The notes under the pieces are model-generated. The model saw nothing but the letters and a program-made list of their open reading frames with translations, was not told the origin of the DNA and did not search any database. Position numbers and translations under genes: made by a program. From positions 62,001 to 126,000 of the forward strand of contig WNNJ02000234.1 in assembly GCA_012934845.2 (NCBI GenBank): a stretch of 64,000 nt of DNA. Direction: 5' to 3'. Every line of letters begins with the position of its first letter. Position 1 is the first letter of the stretch. Source of the DNA: Pomphorhynchus laevis (Eukaryota > Acanthocephala > Palaeacanthocephala > Echinorhynchida > Pomphorhynchidae). This document shows positions 31,422-46,400 of the stretch, piece by piece.

Positions 31422-34400
31422 GTACATTTGTTTGAAAAATAATTTAAAGAATAGTTTGTAGATGTAAAAATACTACATGGCATGATAATTTAAATTCAGT
31501 GCATATTTGCTATTTATATTCTAAAATTTTCCCATGTCCAACGTTCTTTTAAATTTTTATATTTAAGCTATAACTTTAAATTTAGTTTAGATTAAAAATA
31601 GCGAATGAATAATATTTTATAAAAAATATTACTCATTTATAAATAATAATTTATTAAAAAAATGTTTTTTTTTTATTTTTAAAATTTAAAATTTTTATTA
31701 TAAAAAATTATAAAATTATATTTTTGATGTTTTTAGTGAAATAATGTTTTTTGATTCATATTAATTATTGATTTTAATTATTAATTAATTATTGATTTTT
31801 ATTATTAATATTTTCAAGTTATTAAAAATTTAATTTTAAATTTCTTATATTATAAATTAATTGTTCACTCATATTGTATTATTTTTTAGTGGAGAGAGTG
31901 AAGAAAATAATCAAATTTTCAATAGCCTACTGCTATCGTCTTCAGGAGTAAATGTTACAATAAATATTTTTACAATTTAAGTATTTTCAACGCTGTCAAC
32001 TGCATACTTCGTTTGCCGCAGAAGAACAAAGACGTCAATTGTACGTTTTACATTGCGCATCGGATCAAACGACTAGATGTGCTCGTTATTTAAAATTAAA
32101 CAACGAAAGAAAAATATACATAAAAACCAGCGAACAAAATAATGCAAAAAACCATTACAAATCATTATAATTATAAAATATTTGTTATTAATTCAATAGA
32201 CAAAGAAATTCAATAACACAAATAAAGAAAAATATACATATGTTATTAATTCAATATCTGGTTTAATATTGGGCATCAGTATATTTTTATTTTTTCGCAT
32301 AAAATAAGTTTCTTGTATTTTGCTTTCTAACGCGTTGTTTTCTACTTGAAATAACTTGACTTTTTTCAAAATCTATTATATGGTTACTGTTCAAGGAGTG
32401 GTCTATTACATCCCCAGATCCCGTTCCTTTCTTAATCGAGTATCTATGTTGGTCAATACGCTTAGACAATCCTTGTCCTGATTGACCAATATAGATCTTA
32501 TTACAACCATCACAAGGAATTTTATATACAACACCATCCTTGTTAAAATTAGGACAATGTTTTTTCTGTTTTTTTTTAATATCTACTAAACCTAGATTTG
32601 TATAAAGAGTACTAAAATCGTATGTATTTATAATTTTGAAAATTTATTCCTTTTGTCTGTTCTAAAAATTCTTTTGTAGAATTAATACTGAAATAGTGTT
32701 TTATACCAGTATTAATTTCGATTACCTTGCAATATTTTTTAAAATGTGCTTTAATTACTTTAAGTATTTTATTCATATAAACAGAAAGTGGTTTTAATGT
32801 ACATTTAAACGCACTACATATGAACCTAGGTTTTATTGGATTTTTATGTAATTTTGGATTCCAATATAATATAGGTATAGTTTTATTATCTGATTCAACC
32901 TTTATACCCTTTTTATCCATTATAGAACAGTGACTTGTAATATTTTTTTTCTAAACTTAACTCACTACTTTCATATGTTGGATTTACATTTAAATCATTA
33001 AAATTAACCTCTTTCATCAGTATATCCTAATAAAGCTTTTTTCATATGAGGACAAAGTTATTACTAGCTTTATCAATAGTTGTTATTATATAGTTATCCT
33101 TTAATTTAGTAAGTTCTTTATACATATCTTTATTAATTTTATCTTTCCTTTTATAATTGTTTGTTATTTTCATTTTCTCTCTAATTTGATCTATTATAAG
33201 TTTTCCAAATTTATTTTTGTTTTTTAAGCTTTTACTATTCACTACGACATAATTTTAATGAAATTTTAATTTCATTATTATACTCTTTTGATAATTATAC
33301 CTGAATATATTATACCTGTTTATATTTGTTTGTTATTTTAGTTTTATTAAAATATACTAAATGGTATGTTTTATCATAACATACCGTTTGAGTCAGCGGT
33401 TAATGCCTTATATTTTTATGAACACTTAAATCTTATACGAATCGACTGGGTTGAATGTAAATAGTCATATGTTTGGTGCTGTCATTATTGATGATGTGTA
33501 TGGAAACGTGTTTATATCGCCACTTTGAACTATTGTAGACATTTCTTTAATAAATTTTTATTTATATTGTATTTATAACCTATGCAGCCCTGAAAGGTTC
33601 TTTTCCAAACAGCTAATCAGCCGAATCAAAATGGGGGTGGGTCATTTCATTTTTTCAGGATCTACTATTACCATACGGGATAAGAGAGCCGTGTGCTTGG
33701 TGTATTCAACAAGTTTCGGTTCTAGAAGAATTTAGCCTTTTTTACCACTATGAGACTCATTTTGGCTGATGAATTGATGATCCGTCTGATGAACTGATGA
33801 ACTGATGAACTGATTAATTGATGAACTGATGAATTAATGAACTGATGAATTGATGAACTGATGAATTGATGAACTGATGAATTGATGAACTGATGAATTA
33901 ATGAACTGATGAATTGATGAACTGATGAATTAATGATCCGTCTGAACTAATGAATTGATGGTTCGTCTGAATATACAGCAGTCCATGCTTACTAGTTGTC
34001 GAGAAATCAGTAATGCATCACTGACATCTTCCTACATGATAACTTGCGAAATTTCATTTGCTTCGACGCCATTTGCTAAATACGAATTTGTATTTAGATA
34101 TGCATTCTTAAGGCTGCAAAAGAGAAAGGCTAATTATGTGTTTGAGTTTAGTCACAAGAATGGACGCCATACCATCTTGCGTCCATTTTTGGTTTTATGG
34201 TCAGCATTGCAGACCACTCTAACCATATGAATAATTGCTACAAGGGAGAAAAATGACAACTCAATATTACGAAAACATGTGCATTCAAGTTAAAACTACG
34301 TTTATTGTAGAGACAATATGCAGTTGCAAATACAGCTCACTTTCCTTGTCTCAAAAATACACTTAGTTGTGGAATTTTATGTAATTTCATAAAAGGAAAG

Positions 34401-37400
34401 TAAAAAAAATCAAAAATTGCTTTAGTTTCAATTCACTACGACATAATTTTAATGAACCGAAGCGTTCTCTAAAACACAGACGAACAAAAATAATTTTTTT
34501 TAATGAACTTGAGAAAAATCACCAAACTATCTTATTACAAACATTTTTATGATTAAAAAACATGAAAATTATTTAATTGTTAAAATTATTGGACTCTTTA
34601 TCATTTACTAATATAAATTGATTGTCACTATTCATTCACTCTAAGATAATGCTGCTCTCGATTATTCAATACATTTTATTGTAATATTCAATCAATTTAA
34701 ATTGATAAATTAAATAGAAGCCTGCAATATTCGGTTAGTTATGAATTTCTTCAGCGTTTGTCCCGTATTGTGGTGGGGTCTAATACTTCGCAATACCTTT
34801 TCCACTCCATGCGGTCTGCGGCGTTTCTCGGTTGCATGCCGATATCTCCTAAATCTCGGCTTATGTTGTCGATCTATCACTCTCTTAGCTTCATTTCGGG
34901 CGTTTTTCTTTCACTTTTAGGTCGAACCTCATCCTTGTCCTGTGTTTTTATTGGCTCGGAGAACATGATTGTACCACCGTAATAGGGTATCGCGTAACTT
35001 GTCGCGTATCTGTGCTACACCAAATTTAACCCTAAAATCCTTGTTTTGAATACGACCTATACGTGTACCTCCGGCAGTCCACATTAATATCTTGGCATCC
35101 ATTGTTACGAATCGAAGTTTCTGTATGTTTGATCATTGGCCAGCATTAGGCGCTATAGAGCGCTACGGGTCTCACTACATTTCTGTAAATTTTTGCTTTT
35201 ATGCTATTTCTAATCTTGGGATCGCCCAAAATACGATCACCGACCGCCACTTCATCCATGCTGAGTGTATTTGAGTCGCAACTTATGAAGATCGCCATAT
35301 GATGTAATGAAAGAGCCAAAATATCTGAATGTTGACTACCGAATAAGGTTTTGTTCTCCTATCCCGATCGTATGTCCATCATTAGTGTCTGCCATTAGAT
35401 ATTTGGTTTATCGGATGTTTGGACGTAAACCGAAATGTTTAAGCCGAGTACTTCATGCATTAACATAGTTCTGTTTGTCATTTTTGTCAATAGACGCTGT
35501 CATAACATCCTCAGCGTATAGTACCCTCAAAGGCATCCGTTTGTTTAGGTCGTGCGACATCGCGTTCATAATGGAAAGGAATAAGACTGGTGAAAGTGCA
35601 GATCACTGATGAACCCCTTGGTGATTGGAGAACCTTTTGAAACTCCAATTGTTGTGCACACACGACTAATCGGTTTCTCAAAAAAACAGCCTGACTCACT
35701 CAACAAGATCTTCCGGTAACTTGTGGTTCTCGGCTTTAATCGCTGTTATAAGCAAAGCAGGTCCTTTGACAGACAGGACATATGAATGTGTGAATGTTCG
35801 AACTCTTGCTTAATGAAATAGTCACCCCATCTAACCAAAACTTTATTTTCGCACAGCAGAAGGCCGTTATCATAATTGATTCCTTAGAATTTTTCAGTGT
35901 TTGGTGTTTCATTGTGTTTTATTCTAGCGATCCCTCACCTTCGCGTGTGTCGAATTTCTTGTAGAGCTATTTGAACTTTACTTTGTTACCACTACTGTTT
36001 TTTTCGCTTCTCTTATTGCTTCATTATATTTTATCCAATTTTCTGCGGGTTTTGTTTGCTTAAAAAATCCTCACTAAATACATTAAAAAACAATTATAAA
36101 ACATGCATTTTTAAAATTTTGTGAATTGAAATCGAGAAATAATTATAATTTTGCCTCGTTCAGAAACAATTATTAACAATTTAAATGTTACAAACAATAT
36201 TACATTTTCTTATTTTATAGGAGGTACTGCTAGGTCATTCCGAACTCAGACAATACTGTATCCCTTGTTAGCCATACTTTTATTCTCTACTATCGCTACA
36301 TTTGTGTTACTTCGTAACCGATCTGTGCGTTTGTTTGGAAAGCGATCGAAACTCGCGAATGAATCTGGTATCGCTGCAGAGGAGAAACATCTTCTAAATC
36401 CATCAACCATATCGATTAGTGAATTATGTTTTAAAGAAATTCGTGCACGTGGCAAATTCGGACGAATATATCGAGCAATACGGAAAGATGATGATTACCA
36501 AGAATATGCAGTAAAAGTATTCTCACCAAATGAATATTCATCGTTTGAAAATGAAAAGAGAATTTACAATATGCTCCGGACTGATCCAAATTATGAGTCG
36601 TACATTATAAAGTAAGCCTTTTTTTGAAAATAAAATTATTTTATGATTATTTCACATTTTCGAAACAAATGTGAAGTATTGTAAATAGTTGATAATGATC
36701 TATTATTGATAAAGAATTATTGAAGTTGGATCAAAAAAGAGAAAAACTTTGATTTGATATTTTGCTAACCTCTGTTAATATCTTCAGAAAATTACAATGT
36801 TTGAAAATTGCAATGCTTTTTTAAAAACGCACACGTTTATATAAAAATTTGAAATGATCGCCGAAATTTTCTTTGAGCAGTTGCTGCTGTTGTTAGCGCT
36901 AACCAGCTGCTTTCGGTGTTGTTTTAATTTTAAACACGATTTCGGCAACTTTTGATAGGTACACAAAACGCAATGAAAATAGTTTAGATTCAAAATAGTT
37001 TAGAAACAAAAATAACTCCATAATATTTTAATTCGAAATAAATAATTTAAAAAAGTTAGAAAAATATAAAAATAATAATTAAAAGTACTAGAAATATTAA
37101 ATAAAGTATAAAAATAAAATAGAAAATATTATTTGAACAAAAGAATCGTTTACAACATCTTTACAAAATATTTAAAGTTGCGTCAGAAATTTTTCTAAAG
37201 ATGCTAACAGTAATTAGCGATATATCAAAAATAATTTCTTATTTCTTTGATCCAGCTCCAATAATTATTTATCAATAATGGATCATTATCAACTATTTAA
37301 AAACAAATGTGTTATTTCATTCAGTTTAAAAATTAAATTATTTGTTAAAAATTAAATTATTTCATTTAGTCGAAAGTTATTGATTATTTGTCCAATGGTT

Positions 37401-40400
37401 TATTAACTGTATAGTTTTATATTGTATGTAATCAGTTATTTATATTCAGAAATTTCGATTTGATCTTTAAAGAATTATTGGAGCTCGATCGAAGAAAATA
37501 TGAATTTTTTTTATTGATATTAAACTAACCTCTTTTAGTATCTGAAGATGAAAACAGAGGTTAGCGAAATATCAAAAAATGTCAACTTTTTTTTGATCCA
37601 GCTGCAATAATAAAAAATGATAGATACTAAATAAAAAAAAAACTTTTTTTCATTGTCCATAATGAAAAACCGTTATTATCTAATGGAATTCTAATTATCT
37701 GATTATTTGTTTTAAGCTCATTTATTTCGGAAACAATAATCTTACTTCGTAAAAACAATGAATTTGCAACAGATATTTTCCAATATATTGGGACATTGGT
37801 ATTCCACGAATTCCAATGTCCCAACATTGTTGGGACATTGGAATTTATAAATAATCTTTGGAATATTAATTTATTCCAAAAATAAATCAGGACTATTGTC
37901 TCATTTTCTAGTCAACTCACCAAAACATTACGACTCTTCTTCAACACGTTATCCACAGAGCCGCTCGAAGCTTATTACACTTTCAACGCTTTGATCATAT
38001 TTCTTGCCATATATTGCTTCTCAATTGACCTAGCATTTCTTACAACGCTTAACCATGCTCTTACTATTTATTGATTTTTGTTTTTGGGACTCACCATTCT
38101 ATCTTAAACTTACTTCCTACGACTTTGTCCAAATATCTTCTCTAACTCTACGATACATTCGCACATTACTCTTTGCTTTTCTTAGATATTGTATAAAATA
38201 CGGCCTTCACTCTTACTATGTTTCTTGGCCACTAGCATTGGATCGTCTTCTCGTTGACATTCACTCCTCTTCCTCTTTTCGCACCTTTAGCAGCTCCTTT
38301 CAATCTAACTCCTATCCCATATCAAAGTATGACCTGATCTTTATTCCGTTCGAATATTACCTTCTAGCGTATATATTTTGTCCATTAAATCCAAAATATA
38401 ATGTCGTTAATTCTAAAGATAAACCTGGCAACTTTTACACATTTCTTGCCAATGTTCAGTACTAAATTTAATTTTTTTAGTTTTTTTATTGGTGGACCTG
38501 TAAGTGGATCCGTTCTTAATTTTCCATTAAAATAAATTATATTCCAAAGCAATGACGAAATAACAATTAACCTAGTCATTGGTTCGGAATATGATCTGCA
38601 CTAATAAACAAATCCATTGTAAGTCCTCGTGTTGATCTTGGCGACCTGAAACACAATGAGAAATGGGCACGCTATTGCGAACGACAGTTTCCTTTTTAAT
38701 TTTTGCGATCTCCTCTGAATAAAGCGAATTTGATTTTTGTTTTGGTTTTTGAAGTTTTTTATTGGTGGACCTGTAAGTGGCTCCTTCTCCACATTTACCA
38801 TTAAAATAAATTCTATTCTAAATTCTATTCTTTTATTATTTTATTATTTGTTATCATTTTTTTTAAAAAAAGAAAATTTATTACAAATTAAGACCGAGAG
38901 ATACTATATCGAGTGTTGAGTTTTCTTCACATCTATTTGTCGTTGCTGCTAATTCCATGTTTCTGGAACCGATGTAATCATTGGCTCAACTTCAATACAT
39001 GAGGCTACCTCTGAAATGAGCGCGCGAAAATGTCGCGAATTATATTGTGCCGAATAGTCGGTATCCCACCTTTTTACATGATAGTGCATGTGATTACTCA
39101 AATTCGCTTCCGCACAGGATAATACTTCGTTCCATATTGGCAGGTATCCATTTATACCGTGAGTTTTGTATCTGTGATACAAAATCACAATCTGTGATAT
39201 GACGGGATCCTTCGAACTCATTGCTTTATCAATATGCTTTTTAGCGTGATTTCCCTCATCGGGCCTTTCTGTAAAATGATACGTTTTTGTAATGCACTTA
39301 AAGCAGTTTCGGAGAAGGCTGATTCGTATGTTTTACAAAACATTTGGAAGCATTGAAATTCTAATTAAGCCGCGACGATGGGATCAACTATCCCTAACCC
39401 GCCCATTCTTACAGGGGAACAGAACTTATGACCACTCATTACTTATATTTCGTCTTATGAAAGCGGTAATGAGCTGTTGGCATAGTAAATCACGCAACAT
39501 TACGACAAGGTAATCATCACATCGAACCGAACGCATCAAATGGGTTCACTTGTGCTGCATAGATTTTATAAAACCTGTAAATGCAGCATGCTGATCGATT
39601 TCCGTGCCCTCAATTTATCGACTGACTAGTCCATACCACTTGCCCGTATGACCTTCTGCTGAGGCACTTTCATGCTCTGAATGACTACAAATACATCTAA
39701 TATTGTAGTACAACGCTTCCTAAACTGGATATCTCGGAAAGACATATCTTTAGCATTAAACTCATAATGTGTCATTATCAGTGATTTTGATGTATTTGTA
39801 TAATACCCGAATCAATGGTCCGATCTGAATAAGTGTATCACAAATCATTCACAAGTCATCACGCGTCCCAACAAAATTAAAATCGATACTTCTGGTTGGA
39901 TAATTTTTATTAGAGTTTTTGTTGATACTGATTTTGTCACTACGCAAAATATTGAAACTATCTGTGCAATGGTGCTTTTTTGTAATTCATTTAATGAAGC
40001 TTCGGAAAAGGCTGATTCGTAGATTATTTAAGCTGATTATTTTTGCATAAACTACAAGCCAAGAAAATACCACTTATTGTTCGCGCCCGTATACACGGGT
40101 ATTTCAATAATCTTGCTTAATCTGTATCCAATGCCACGATCGTTCGAATTATTGATGCTGTAAATTTTGTCTAATTTAATGTCTGACCATTTCTCATCTG
40201 TTTTATTGCCCTATCTTTTTCAAATTATCACTCGAACAAATCTATTCGCTAACTACTGACCTTACCAACACCCTTGATCCAAACCAACTAATCCCAATGC
40301 AATTGTTAAGACAGCAGTTTAGCAAGTTATTTTTAGTTCAAATCATAACAAATGACTTTTGATTTAATGAATTCTTTCGTGTTGTATTTTATTTTTTTGT

Positions 40401-43400
40401 ATTGGTGTATTTTTGTTTTCCGCCCAATGCTGAAAAGCTCCGTGTCATAATAAATAATCTCAGATAATTATTTTATTATTATATTTTTATTTATTATTTT
40501 GTAAAATACAAGTTTGTATTTAATATCTGATCCTGATCAAGTTTACATTTATCGATCTTGATTAATTCAAAAGCATTTTAACTTTTAATGAATTAAACTT
40601 TAAAATTTAACTTTAAATTTTAATTTTCCTGCTTTAGATTTTTTATGACAGATACATGCAGTATTACGAAGGATCACATCGAGTACTGTATCGTTACTCA
40701 GTTTTACGTCTATGGATCCGTTTTTGATTATTTATCATTAAAAAAACACATCACAGCTGATAATCTGGTAAAGATTGCACAGTCGATGACTGATGGACTT
40801 GCATACCTCCACGAAAATAATAAATACAAACTACCAATTGCACATCGAGATTTTAAAAGCCAAAACGTTATTCTCACTGATAATATTAATGCTCGGATAG
40901 CTGATTTCGGACTAGCACAAGAGCTTACTAAACATTTGGGTGAAATGCATTCACCGGTAAGGTTTTATATATTATTTCCTTATTAAAATGATTTTTTAAT
41001 TTCAATATTTCATTTGTTTAGATGCGGATTTATTTATCACCAGGAAAATGACAGAATAGTTTTTACATTCGAATTTTCCAAAACAAATGCATTATTTATT
41101 TGAACTTTTATATTGAATCTCAATTTGCTTAATAAAATACGTGACATATTGATTTACAAAAGATCAATTTGATTCACAAAAATGCAGTACAGCAAATTGA
41201 TTAATTAAAAATTTGATTTCAAAGCGTTTTAAAATTTTAAGTCAAATAGAATCCAAAAATAAATGAATGAAAAACATATATTGTTATTTACCATGAAAAT
41301 AATGTAAAATGTAAGATTTTTAAAAATGTAATATTTTTATTATTTAAAAAACGATCGAATTTATTTTTACTTTTAATACAGGGACGATTTTGAAAAGAAT
41401 CGAAAACTTATTTTCGACAGATAAGGAGAAATTAGAATTAAACTTGTCATATTTGACCGTTTATTTATTCAATAAAAATAAAAAATTATTAATATATTAT
41501 ATTATTTATATTATTATTTATCATTAAAATTTATTAATGAAACGAATTAAGCCTCTCGGTCAGGGGAAACAAACAAATAAAGAAAAAATACAAATTGAAA
41601 ATACTTTGTTTTGATTGACTTTTTAACGTTGACTTTGATTTGAATGAACATGTGAGAAAGCTGTGTAGTTTAATATATTTATCAAGAAGTTGATGGAAAG
41701 GTTCGACAGATTGGTGCACTGGAAAACATGTAGACGATATAAACATGGTTGGAGGCATAAAGTATTCTGCCTCTAACGTATTCATAAACATGTACGCTTG
41801 CGTGTTGGCGAATACTTTGCGGTATTTGCCATGGTGTCCGTATAACATGACATGTCATGCCAGCGGGCGCTTCGTTGATAACGGATCGCGCCTGTATTTC
41901 TGCTAAAATAAACTCATGCCGCAGTTTATTTAACAGTCATGCTTAGTCTCACACGGAATCAAGATGCGATTTAAAATTACGGTGGGGTCTATACGAATAT
42001 GTTGGATAATATACACTAAGCAATGATATATGATAATGATATATCTATTTTTATAAAATAATAAGGATGAACTATTGTATAAAATTTTATTATCATTAAG
42101 ATTTTTATCGTATAAGATTTTAATAGTTTCTTTTTAATTCAGCTTTTGATTTTACAAAAGCTGAAAGTTAAACGTCAAATTACTATCGTACTTTGACGTT
42201 TAACTATTTTGATTTACCAAAAAACTTTTCGATTCTTAAATTAAATGTTTAATGAAAGTTATTTTATGAAAATATAATTCATTATTAATAAAATCGAAAA
42301 TATCCTTACAAATTTTCTTTCTGGTTTGCAAAATTATTACAATTACAAAACACATTACAGATTACAATGATTTATTTGTAAATAAATGAAATAATAATTT
42401 AATTTACAATTTTTTATAATAATTTGTAATCTGTCATGTGCTTTTTTAATTGCAAATACTAATTTTGCGATTATAAGAAAATTTTGATAATATTAACAAT
42501 ATATTTTTTCTAATGAAATAACTTAGGAAAACATGATTCATTATTTACAACGTTATTTGAAATAATAATGTGATTTTGTTTTTTAAATTTAATTATTATG
42601 AACTCTATTTAATATTATACGTACAAAAATGCGTGTTTAAGAAGCAACAACTTGTAATTTAAAACATTATTTTTGTCAAGTGTTGTTCGACGTTGTACAT
42701 TTGAGCGATTATCATAATTATTAAGTTAATTAATAATTTTTATTTATTATTATAAATTATTTTTTATTCTATTACAATCATAAAATTTTTATATTATTTA
42801 TATTTGTGTATATCAATATATATATTCATCTATAATTTATTAATATTTTATTATATAATACTTATTATTTATTATAATTTTTTAATATTATTATTTTTAT
42901 ATTTATTTATGTTCATATTTATTCCATTTATTTTTATAATTGATTGTTTTCAACCCCATGCCGATAGACCTCATTAGGCATTAATTAATCTTCTCAGATT
43001 AGTATTACAAATGTATGTTTAATATATGTTTAAATATTTATTATTTAAATAATTAATAATTAATTTTATTAATTAATAATTAATTTTATTAATTATATTC
43101 TTTAATATAATATGTTATATTATAATAAATATATGTTTAATTATTATAAAATAATTTCAATGTAACAATTACTAAATTTTGATACAAAAAGTAATTCGTA
43201 TCCGGTTAGTTTGAACTGAATATTTAAATCATACTTTTATTTTATTTTTATTTCGAAATTTACATTTTTAATATTTCGACTTAATCCTTATTTTTCATTG
43301 TGCATTAAGCATGCGTTTACATTAAGCATGCATGTATTAGTAACTCAGGTACAGATAGTTTTCATATTGATGCTTTACTTTTGCTTCATTACGTTTGCTG

Positions 43401-46400
43401 CTCCCTTCTCTCTGTTAAGCCTTAAACATTTAACCTAAAGTATTTTAAATTTGTAAATTACTAACCTGAGATATTTTCATCACAGCATATGTTTCTTTAT
43501 TTTTTAGCATTGAAATATTTATATTTTTAGTTGAAAAAATACGTTTTTGATGTTTTGTAGATAATCAACAATTCATCGTCTATAACAAATTAAAATAGTT
43601 TTATAGGTTGGTACACCACGTTACATGGCTCCCGAAGTACTGGAAGGTGCAATTTCATTTAATCCTAATGCTTTTCTCTGTATTGATGTATACGCATATG
43701 CTTTGGTGCTGTACGAGTTGTGTGCATGTTGTGTCGACCTAGTAGGTAAGATATATCATAATTTTTGATATTATAATAAACATATTATCAGGTAAAATTA
43801 GTTTTCCTTTACAAAAATACGGTTATTTACAAATTATTTACATTTTTACATTTTGAAAGTATATGTTTATCGAGCGATAGCTCTTAAATCATTATATTTT
43901 TTGACAAATTCTAAAAGATAGAGAAGACACAGTGTTGATTCGATTAATGTAGTGAATTTTATGCTCTTATGAAAATTAATTGCAAACAATCATATTTAAC
44001 TTATCATATTTAACATTTTTTCATTTACTTGAATATATTCATTTACTCCAAGCTGAGCTTGAAATGTATGCTTTTCATCAAATGCCAATGGCAATTATTT
44101 GAAATCTGGAATTTTGTCTCCAGGTTTTAAGATAATTTCATTTGAAATATCATTAATTCGACGACATTGTTTGCCGAGATAGACTTTGGTTCGAAGAAGT
44201 TTACTTTTACCAGACATAACAGTTTATCCTTCAAAACAGTTTTTTCAAAATATTCACAAATTGGATTACAATTGGATTGTTTACAAAACAGCTTGCCAGC
44301 AGAACAAAACACATAATGACACGAAAAACATCGAAGCTTAAAGCTAAGAAGTCCAATGTAAATACCGTATCTCTAAACGCAAGCTTAATTGATGAGTCTA
44401 CATCTGTCCAAGTCCAGTGTTCGAATGATTTGTGTGACACCTGGACCACTATTTGTATGAGCAAGTTAAAAAAACAATTCCGATGATGCTTATTTATGTG
44501 GCTTTTGTGCTGCGAAGGAGCTCAATGTTTTGAGAAGACGTTTGGTCATATTTGACGAAGCACATAACCAATCTCTCAGTCGAACCGTTCTCATGGACGA
44601 TACAATATCCTCTTTCAAAGCTCAACATCCTCTTAAAAATATGGTTCCGGTGGATGCGCAAATTGTTTGTTTTTAATATTCACAAATTGTTTTAAAACAT
44701 TTACAAATTTTTATTCAGACTAACATGCTCATTTTGGCAACATTTCCGAAAGGCGGACACAAATAGGCAAGAAAAAAATTATAAAAAACGAAAGACCTTT
44801 ATTAATTGTACTAGAAAAATCACAAAAAGATATTTTACTGCCCATTTTCATTGCTATAATTAATAACTTTTAGATATACAAATATATTATATATTCCTAG
44901 ATAATATATTATATATATTACCTATTATATAATATATTATATTATATAATTATAAATTATATATTTTTTTGACCTTATATTAGACTTAATAATATATAAT
45001 AATAAGACTTAATATATAATTTATATAATTATAAATTATATATTTTTTTGACCTTATATTAGACCTTATATTATAACTAATTATTCCGTATTAGCCTTAT
45101 AATAAATATAAGTAAAAATATGAAAATAATAAATTTTCTTCAATTACCTTAATTTTTTTAAAAAGTCAGTCATTGCCTGGTTTTAAAATATCACTAGATT
45201 GGAAATGAAGATAAAGACTTTCGTATAAAATGATACAATTCATAAAATATAAATAATACAGGATAAGCATAAACTCCGTTAGAATATGCTTTTGCAAATT
45301 CCTTATTTTAAAATATCAATGGTTTTAAATCTAAATTTTATTATTTATTTATATATTACATTAAAAAAATGTTAAATATAATAAATAAATATTATTACTA
45401 TTTTTTATTTTTATTAATTATGTTCTATTTATTGCATTCAAATGATTTATATCTAATTTTATAATACAATAATTTTAAAAATTTTGTAATAACATCTATA
45501 TTAATAGTAATGTAGTGATTTATTAAAGCCACTCCGCCTTTCGGCTTGGGCATATAAAAAAGATTATAAGATAACAAATATAAAGTCAGAACAGTTGTCT
45601 TTCTTCTTATTTCTTGAGCTGTTTAAAATTTCATTGATCGGCTCGAATTGATTGTACGTGACACAGGTACGCATCGTCAGCCGAAATAAGCCTATAAGCC
45701 TACCCCCACTTCAGCGTATCTATTGTTTTTAAAGATAAACAAGACAAATGAGCACAGGAAAATACATGTAAGAGTGATGAGCATGCTGTGTTGCAAAAAC
45801 AGCATACACAAGTTGATGATCTTTCATGTATGATTCTTCCTTTTACACAGAACTTGGAGTGACATCCGTCAAGCGATGCTCTCCAGATTAAAGTGCGCTT
45901 ACTTGCGAGAGAACTACGCCAAGCTGTTTGAAGAAAAGCAGGGGTCTGATAGATATCCTGATCAAGTTTAAGTACTTTGCCGTCGAATAAATTTAGATTT
46001 TTAAGAAAACCATCAGTCAAAGGAAGATTCATCTCTTTCTGCAATTAAACTGATAAAGGAGGCAACCTTGCTAGAACTTGAACAGCCGTGGATGAAGCTT
46101 TTTGGAGATACGCCTACCAACCTTTTTATAAATCTTGACAGGCACTTATCTAACCGGTAAAAGTTTTCTGAAGTCAAGTCTACCCAGATACAAGCTAGTC
46201 CATATTGTAGTCTTGGAAGCAACATTATATAAAAATATCGTAACCCTGCCTCAAAAGATAATTTGCCTAGTTCGGACAGTCCAGATGTTGCCTTCACAAT
46301 TTTATCACATTTAAGTTCAAAATGTTGATAAAAAGACCATCTAGCTGTGATTAACATTCCAAGATACAGATACTTCGATTCAAAATCGAGTGGAGCGTCT

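Larger units (their letters stand above)
31422..36220 (+). other. Receptor intron 1 (4.8 kb)
   Basis: Contains AT-rich DNA (31,440-32,200), a chimeric PLE fragment (32,270-33,262), an approximately 10-bp tandem repeat (33,765-33,960), a 26-bp direct repeat pair (33,237 and 34,431) and an RTE-like LINE remnant (34,740-35,830). Confidence 0.7.
36612..40637 (+). other. Receptor intron 2 (4.0 kb)
   Basis: Contains copies of the array-repeat family, a perfect short palindrome (37,809-37,845), two LINE 3' ends (37,870-38,820), and coding-like DNA of unknown type on the minus strand (38,949-39,300). A short repeat TTCGGARAAGGCTGATTCGTA occurs at about 39,306 and 40,001. Confidence 0.65.

Noticed and set aside
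33765-33960. Repeated CTGATGA as hammerhead ribozyme cores
   Set aside because: It is a simple repeat; no CGAAA box or stems accompany it.
41534-41848. Minus-strand open frame in receptor intron 3
   Set aside because: No motif or similarity seen; Phe/Lys-rich composition fits AT-rich chance sequence.
44570-44600. VIFDEAHN as a DEAH-box helicase motif II
   Set aside because: No Walker A or other helicase motifs are near; it follows a PHD-like remnant and ends 30 codons later.
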